Shown: positions 57,218 through 64,000 of the stretch, piece by piece
How positions within the stretch are numbered: the stretch's first letter is position 1
Layout: each line of letters begins with the position of its first letter
DNA from: Litomosoides sigmodontis
Lineage: Eukaryota > Nematoda > Chromadorea > Rhabditida > Onchocercidae
Length of the DNA stretch: 64,000 nt
Direction of reading: 5' to 3'
NCBI GenBank assembly: GCA_963070105.1
Contig: OY718805.1
Location: 3,964,001 to 4,028,000 of the forward strand
Program-made: the position numbers and the translations under genes
Notes under the pieces: generated by a model
Databases searched by the model: none
Seen by the model: the letters and a program-made list of their open reading frames with translations, nothing else
Told to the model about the DNA's origin: nothing

Positions 57218-57752
57218 TCATAACACACCAGGTGGACCTTGCTTTCGCATGGAATAAACTGATTCTTTTTCATATATCCTACCATATCGTGCTCTCATGA
57301 AATTTTGAACAACTTCTTCTTTACGTAACATTTCTTCGCTTAACTGGCCATTCTTCTTCATTTGCCTCCACTGATAACGATTCAGTGGATGTTCATTACC
57401 ATAATACTTTCTGACGAAAGAATATAATCTACAACAAATCTTTATATTACCTTAAATTGATATTATGCTTGAGGAACTTAAATTGAGCTCCCTTATTACA
57501 TTAGAAAACTGCTGATAAATTCTAATTGAATTTCCTTCCTTCTACAAAATAAGGAACAAACCCGACAGTGTAAACAAAAACGACAGCAACAGCCTTCACA
57601 ATAACTCGATCTTTCCAGTGCCGACTCATATAACGTACATTGTACAGCAACCTATCCCACGAAATGCTTATTCTTGATTTTGGCTTGAGGTATGGAATTC
57701 GTCGTGATTCGTCGACATTTGCAATATGTGGCTTACCATGTGGTTCAGACAT
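57218..57752 (-). CDS. small one-pass membrane protein, unrecognised, complete
   Basis: Exons 57752-57562 and 57428-57218 join in phase (GG/A) to give 133 residues. The start MSEPHGKPHIANVDES leads to a basic stretch, then one membrane segment at about residues 50-67 (VIVKAVAVVFVYTVGLYSF), then a charged region (FVRKYYGNEHPLNRYQWRQM and on) ending KQGPPGVL. Size and layout resemble accessory subunits of organelle membrane complexes, but I cannot name a family. It begins about 0.68 kb after the photolyase stop on the same strand. No clear trans-splice acceptor lies directly before the ATG. Confidence 0.75.
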
Positions 57753-58432
57753 AACCCAAAAGAAAACATTGTTTCAGACTTCTCAAAGATTGCCGCTTTG
57801 CATCAGAACACGAAAAACGAAACGCGCAATTCTTATATACGAAAATAATTTTTTTGCAAAGATAAATTTTCCTCTCACAATCAAGTTTTTTTTTCAAAAC
57901 CTCGAGCTTGTGAACATTTTCGGTTCATAAATAAATAGAAAAAAAAACCACCAACAATGGAGTGGACATTTCGGTGAAAATAACGTGACTATAATGATTT
58001 GAATGTATTTAACCTCGCATTGACACCAAATTCATTAGTGAACAATGACTAAATTTTGGTGATTATTCATTAATAACCAGAAAACGTGATAAAAAAGTTA
58101 ACATAAAAATAAGAAGAAAAAATAAATGCTAAAACAAAGGATAAATATCAGATATAAAGAAAAATCATGTACAACAAAAAAGACGAAAATGCAGAAAACT
58201 GAGTTGTGAAATATGGAAATGTTTGAATAGTACAAGGAACAGTGAATTTTAAAACACTACTAATAAAGACAGGACAATTAGATGAACAATCGAATTACAG
58301 TGCGATAGAATAAAGAACCTCTTAAAACGAAATTATGTTCATATGTTATCCTTAACAACTACCAGAAAGGACTTCCTTGAATGGTAAAAAATTATAGTGA
58401 TCTCTAAACGTGATAAAATTATTAAACTTAAA

Positions 58433-61084
58433 TTACTTCTTCCAAGTTTTATGCGCCCTCTTCATTCTCGGCTCATAATCTTCTGGGGTTTTTGTCGTTT
58501 TTGACTGATTTAGTTCTAATGCACGTCCAGCACGTTTGTAGTTAATACTAACATACTTATCGATATGATTCCGGAATTTTCTTCGTATTCCATCTGCACA
58601 CATCCAACGAATCTTCCCAAATACAGGTCTGTTCTATAAAAAATATTAATTCAAGTAAGATATGAATTTGCGAATTCGAGATTGCAACGAATAAGTGCAC
58701 ATTTGTATTCATTTTCTTTTTTATAATATCCTCATGAAATTGTATTTATGAAGAATTGAATGCAAACCGCATGAGCTCGATCGTGCATGCCAAAATTCCA
58801 CATAACGCCACAGTAGCCATTAGGATCCCGTCCATCCAACTCATATTTGTCATTTTGTTCAATGAGAAAAACATAGGCGCATTCATAATCAGGAGACCAT
58901 TCGATCACTTTCTTAGCCCAATACATACGAAGATAACCCAACATCTGCGAAGCATTTTATAAGTGATAAAAGTTTTAGTTAATTCTATAGAGGATGAACT
59001 AGAGTGAAAATATTTGATACTGATGATTTCCAGTAAACAGCAGACAATACTACAGACATTCATACTTTGTGAGTGAAGACGAGTTCTAATTGTGCTGCAT
59101 TCCAGTAAACATCATGCGTACGCCCTTCTTCTAATTCTTTGTAGCTATAAATATGCTCCCGTTTATCAAGACGATGCTCATCCATCGTTTTCTTTGCCCA
59201 TTCTGGCAAGCAATCAAACTGAAAAACGCAACGAATATGACTCTTTCAACTGATTGATAAGTGAGTTTACTCACTTATCTATCAATTGAAACATCAAAAA
59301 TTTTCTATTCCAGGCTAAATCATACTGTATCGTAAGTAGCCCTGTAGTAGTAAACAAAGTTATGCGCTAGTTCCCGCCGAACAACCAATTCTTCCAAAAA
59401 TGAATCTGAAGAGTAAAATGAAAAGTTTTGCTAACCAAACATATTTTTCTTGTATAAATCTATAGCTAAATAAGCATTGTAGCATGGAAAGTTAATATTT
59501 GAATGTGGGCATAAGTTATAAACTTCAATCAAGTTCTGCCAACTATTAAAAAAATATTAGAACAAGCTTTTCTATGTATCACATTCTAAATGGTTCATTT
59601 CCTTAAAGAAGAAAAACTACCTTTGGCAGATTTTGGTGCTCCAGACTGCTTGATTTCCGCAACGATAACAATAGGACTCAGCATTCCAAAATGCATGTAA
59701 GGTGACAGAAGACTCTGTTTCCCACTGTTCGGGATATTCCTGACGCAAAAAATGTAATTAAAAAACAGAACAGATGCCCAGAAAAAACAAAATTCGTATT
59801 AGAATATCAAATTTTGCTAACAAAAAAGAAGAAGCAAACTCACCTTTCCCTGTCATATGCGCTTAGATTGTTAGCAATGAAATAATCCAAGACTTGTCGT
59901 GCAGCATCTTCGCCACCTTTCAATACACTGCCTGTTTCACATTCCTCGACAGTCCTTCTATATTCTGATGAAATATCTACACATTCCAAGTCATATTTCA
60001 CTATACTGAAATACTTTAACATCCAAAATAAACACATTAATGTTTGATCGGTACAAGCTTTGCAGTTCTTCAGGCAGCTTTGATAATCAATTAGTCCACC
60101 TAACATGAGACAAAATTTCTGGCTTTGTAGCGCACGGCAAAGTAGTTATTTTTGGTTTTGCCCATTTTTGTTCAACTGATCTAACGACTCATGTTACATA
60201 AAAATGGCTTAATAGATACATATATATATATGTTACGCACCTCTTCCATGACTTACAATGAATTTTTGGAGTAACATCCCATTCTTCCAGAATAAAATCA
60301 TCAAGAATATGCCACACTGCTTTTCGAATTGTGTTAGCATTATATGCTGGCTTATTACACAAAACCTGAAAAATCGTTTATATTTTCGAATTATTAGTAC
60401 TCATACCACTTACAACAAATTTTATAAAGTTGGAAGAATTCGACATTTTTTGTAGAAAAAAAAACTTTCCAAATACTTGAGAAAGTGATATAAAATTAGA
60501 AATTGTAACGACATCCCGAATTACCTTGATGGGTACGGTGACATTTCCTTCAACTTTTGTAAATCTGCGACATTTCATCACAAGTCTGTCATTAAGATTT
60601 TCGTCGAAATTACGATCTTCTCGCAAATAAGCAGCATCTGTGACCACTTCACATGCTTTCTCAGATAGTGTCAAAATAATTTCTGTAGCTTCTTCACTAC
60701 TGTTTACCTTCATAACTAGCAAAGGTACATGCAAATGGGACAAATTATTTTCCAAACAGTTCAGTCCTTCAAAAAGAAACTTCCGTTGTGCCAAATTATG
60801 CCGATCTACAACAAATGATTAATTCATCAAACATTTATGGAACACCATACGAAAAAGTGAGTAATGTTTTTAAAACCTTACTGAATAAAATTATGATTTT
60901 AAATACAGTTACCTGGTTGATAGATGTAGATGACAAGAACCGGTACTCCACGTTCATTGGCCTTTTGAGATGCGAATGAAAACGATGGTGATTGTCGAGA
61001 ACGAACACAGCGTATCAAAAGAAGAACGTACTCCCCCGCCGCAACATTTTGCCTATTCAAAGGCTCTATGCGAGAACTTTCCAT
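58433..61084 (-). CDS. phr: class II CPD DNA photolyase, complete
   Basis: Nine exons in reading order: 61084-60913, 60805-60525, 60365-60257, 60000-59844, 59739-59621, 59405-59326, 59218-59066, 58944-58768 and 58633-58433. They give 482 residues with all phases consistent. N-terminal half: [44 protein letters not shown] and VEGNVTVPI, as in class II enzymes. C-terminal half: [13 protein letters not shown] (about 251-263), [38 protein letters not shown] and [19 protein letters not shown]. Trp residues near 345, 366 and 373 keep the 21- and 7-residue spacing of the class II electron-transfer triad, and Asn near 388 matches the FAD N5 partner. The family repairs UV-made cyclobutane pyrimidine dimers using light. 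The usual HG before the LRMYW motif is LG. The start of exon 4 is the least certain boundary. Confidence 0.95.
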
Positions 61085-61092
61085 CCTGCAAC
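61085..61092 (-). promoter_or_regulatory. probable spliced-leader acceptor before photolyase
   Basis: On the minus strand GTGTTGCAG ends one base before the ATG at 61084. The frame has no need of an upstream exon because the conserved part starts within ten residues. This is the expected layout for a trans-spliced, possibly downstream operon, gene. Confidence 0.6.
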
Positions 61093-61673
61093 ACGTCCAC
61101 TTACACGTGTAAGCATCGGAAACATTACTTAAATCAAACTAAATTCCATCCTGACCATCTGCAACATACACAACCGCCCACCACTTCTTTACACTTTCTA
61201 TGTTGACAACGTGTAGTAGAAAAGCTCACCGCTCCGTCTGCAATATCAGGAAGACAGAGTTCTCGTGGTACACTTGTGGTCGGAACTTTTCAGGCAATGT
61301 TTACAGGATGGGATGTTCTTAACGCTCGCTTTTCGGTATTACCTTTTCATAGCGACAGTTTTCTCTTCCCTATTCCGGAGTTCTAGTCAAAGGACAGGAA
61401 GGGGAGAGAGCGGGAGAGAGAGGCTGAAGAATGATGTCCATCTTATGGCGCTGCATCACGTGTAGGCATTTCTTCCATAAGTAACGACTTTAACTCTTAC
61501 TTTATCTTACTCATCATCATCATACGAAGAGGTTATCAGTGAAAGAAAGGAAGGAAGTGTAAATACAATGGATGGATACATCGGAATGCACACATGGATA
61601 GAACTGAACGGCTGAGTGATCGACTGAAGATGAATTTAATTTCAAATAAATACAAATGGTGGTATCTGAGCGG
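61093..61673. other. spacer between sarcoglycan and photolyase
   Basis: About 580 bp with no supported gene. A GC-richer open frame on plus at 61265-61465 has no splice signals or recognisable content. A CATCATCATCAT run lies near 61512. Confidence 0.5.
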
Positions 61674-64000
61674 TTAACTGCAAATGCTTCGATCTGCTCG
61701 GCAATCAGCTCCAATCACCGCCATAAATAAAAGTCCATTTTGGCATGCGCATAACTGATATTGGGCACTTCCTCGAGCGTCGCTTTTCGGTAATCCAGAC
61801 ATCACTATGCTGTTTGAGTCGAGATGCACTTCACCCTGCAACACCTTTGCATATCGTGTCGGCGAGCCGAAGTGCTACTTTGCGAGAAGCGGTGGATTGT
61901 AATGATACGTGTGAATGTTTGATGGTTAGTATTAGCTGACCTGTTTGGAATTTATGGTAATGTCAAGAAGGGATGACAGTTGAATTTCACCAGCTGCACT
62001 GGCAATCTCAATATCTTGACCTGCTTCGAGATTCAGACTTCTAGTTGGAGATTCCAAGCTAGAAAATTTTATATTCAATGCAAATATTGCTATTATTAAC
62101 TGAACTCTCAGACCCTTTCTTCCAGCTGAGGCTGGAAGTTAGACGTGTAATTGTTGCAAGATTTACAGCTCGTAAGTAACTTCTATAGTAAATGAATGGA
62201 TGAAATGTGTGTTCTCCAAAAACACATGCGAACATCGCCACGGTGTTTGCATCTCAAAGTTAAGCAAAATTCATTATCATCTCATAATCAGATCTCATAA
62301 TATTTGAATTGTTAGTAAGCATCACACCTTAATGGATTATCAGATTCCGGACGGATGAGTGCTGCTTGTATTGCTCCTTCGAAAACACTTCCACCATCAT
62401 CTGAAATTCGTGCTGAGTGTTCCTTAACTTTTCACTCTTCCAGCAAATTGCATTGAGTTTAGTTAATTTGAATGAATTTTTCAATTGGTTTTTTTCAAAT
62501 CAATCACTGTGATAAATGAATGAAATGTGTTTTCATTAAAAGCGGTCTCCAGTTCATCATTTAAAAACGATATCAGTACATACCAAGTATTCGAAGATTC
62601 TCAAGTTTGAGACCAATTTCGTTTGAATCAGCAAAAAATAGTAATTTTCGAGAGTTATCATAAATTTCAAAGCGGTCACACACTGCTTCCACACGTCCAT
62701 CTTCCAACATATTGAGAATCGCAGTTTCATATCCCGACATGTTACGAGCTTTTATGAAGACACCACGGTATGAGTCGATCGTTAACGCTTCATTCTACAA
62801 TTCCACTAAATGCTTGATTTCCCGCATTCCCACGATGAATTTCCTTGGTTGTATGTTACACATCTAATACGAATTTTTAAAGAAGTCATTTACTTCTTGC
62901 AGTAAATTGTCATTCTGTCGAAACAAAAAAAAAAAAAATGCTTCAACTTGCATCTGCCGTAGAAAGCTCTGCAAAATGCACAGGACGATCAAACTGCGCT
63001 TCGCCCATTATTCGAATGCTATCATCTCTAATTCTCATCGTACCCATTCCAGTCTGCAGCACATTGTGAGGAAAACATTTAAATGGATTAAAATAAAAAT
63101 GCCGGTTAAAGAAAACCAAAGTTCTTCCGTTTTGTTGCATTTCACATGTAAAATTTCCGCCTCTTTTTTGTGAATTAATTACACGTAGCCTTACTTCTTA
63201 TAACTCACCGGAATGGCCACAACAGGAATAGTGCTAAGAGGTAAATGAGTGGTGCGTGAAAGAAAAGAATATACCGTGGAAATGTCGAGAACAGAGATAA
63301 TCCATACGGTTAGTGCTAAATTCAATATGACGGCAACTGTAAGCGCGCAAATGAAACAATACAAACATCGCTTTCGCCAACCATAAACGCCAACTCTAAA
63401 ATCCCACGTATTACACCGAGCATAGCAGTTGCTACAAAGAAGTGCTTTTCTGCTCGATGAGAATTTAGCATCTGAATTATGAATTACACATCTAAATACG
63501 AATTTTAAAGAAGTCATTTACTTCTTGCAGCAAATTGTCATTCAGAAGTTTGGGAGACTTTTAAAGGCTTTAAAATTTTAATGGATTTGAGTACCAGTTT
63601 AAAAGTTTCATTGATGGAAATCACTGATATAGCTCTCTTTAGCAGTGATCTTTTAATGCTTACTTTTCACGTCTTCCGAAAGATGTTAGCGTGCCAATTA
63701 TTATTAATTATTCAGATGTTTCTATTGACTTCAACTCACAAATATGCAAATTCATCTCCTCAACCGCTTATCGACGACTTCTAAGATGAACTTACCATCT
63801 TACTGTCTAATGCACTTGAAGTTTTACAGGTTTTATGACAGTAACGTGCATACATATGTATATGTGTATGCATATATACATATAATGTATACCTGTAAAT
63901 GTCAGATTCAGTAAGTGGTTTAACATCAGAATGAATAACAGCGGTGGAATATGGCGGTACGATAGCGCCTTGTAAGGGTGGCGGCGAACGATTGAAGTCG
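61674..64000 (-). CDS. sgn-1: gamma/delta-sarcoglycan, 5' end outside the window
   Basis: Exons in reading order: >64000-63893, 63395-63275, 63053 to 62952 or 62948, 62794 or 62787 to 62584, 62400-62328, 62058-61941 and 61835-61674. The protein runs from a short cytoplasmic part (PPPLQGAIVPPYSTAVIHSD) to VGVYGWRKRCLYCFICAL, a single membrane anchor, then TGMGTMRIRDDSIRI, VEAVCDRFEIYD, SLESPTRSLNLEAG and a C-terminal cysteine cluster (C.C, then two more Cys). These are the features of gamma/delta-sarcoglycans, type II membrane glycoproteins of the dystrophin complex in muscle. The intron after exon 3 is ambiguous: either a GCAAGT donor with the acceptor TTGTAG (102-bp exon, phase 0), or a GT donor with the acceptor ATGAAG. 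Two introns carry copies of a 60-bp repeat. Confidence 0.93.
62856..62915. repeat. 60-bp intronic repeat, copy A
   Basis: TTACACATCTAATACGAATT and the following 40 bases are nearly identical to 63484-63543. It lies in the sarcoglycan intron after exon 3. An internal palindrome GAAGT CATTT ACTTC is present. Confidence 0.9.
63484..63543. repeat. 60-bp intronic repeat, copy B
   Basis: Direct repeat of copy A, same orientation, differing by about three positions including a compensating one-base shift in A and T runs. It lies in the sarcoglycan intron before the membrane-anchor exon. Confidence 0.9.

Noticed and set aside
61265..61465. GC-richer plus-strand open frame
   Set aside because: No recognisable content and it lies in the spacer between two minus-strand genes.

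Overview
The window looks like nuclear DNA of a parasitic nematode, most likely a filarial or other spirurid worm. The evidence is very AT-rich DNA, many short coding exons with GT...TTTCAG or TTTTAG introns, acceptor sites directly in front of start codons as expected for spliced-leader trans-splicing, and gene contents typical of nematodes. This is an inference. I saw no spliced-leader RNA, rRNA or tRNA gene, no bacterial (Wolbachia-like) segment and no CRISPR array. Most long open frames here are chance or microsatellite readings; the real genes consist of exons usually shorter than 60 codons, which I joined by splice signals, phase and family similarity.

Layout. 0.4-3.2 kb, minus: a globin-like gene. 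4.8-5.3 kb: three tandem copies of a 167-bp repeat. 5.9-6.4 kb, minus: the last two exons of an unrecognised gene. 6.9-7.2 kb: CT and GT microsatellites. 8.2-9.1 kb, plus: a complete secreted cyclophilin. 9.4-9.9 kb: a small dispersed repeat. 12.9-14.7 kb, minus: 3' exons of an unrecognised gene. 18.2-37.9 kb, minus: a cyclic nucleotide phosphodiesterase of the PDE3 family, with compact catalytic exons at 18-22 kb and 5' exons spread through introns of up to about 5 kb. 38-49 kb: no gene I can defend. 49.5-50.8 kb, minus: a Golgi transport protein of the GOT1 family. 51.5-54.3 kb, plus: a complete TCP11-family gene, divergent from GOT1 across about 0.7 kb. 55-56.4 kb: orphan coding-like exons. 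57.2-57.8 kb, minus: a small one-pass membrane protein. 58.4-61.1 kb, minus: a complete class II CPD photolyase. 61.7 kb to the right edge, minus: a gamma/delta-sarcoglycan, its 5' end outside the window.

The last three genes (sarcoglycan, photolyase, small membrane protein) run head to tail on the minus strand with gaps of about 0.6-0.7 kb, and photolyase has an acceptor one base before its ATG, so a trans-spliced operon is possible. The most notable points are the intact photolyase, a gene absent from Caenorhabditis elegans, and repeated use of GC-AG introns with the donor GCAAGT: two are forced by reading frame and two more are likely. I found no evidence for a wholly new defence or mobile system.
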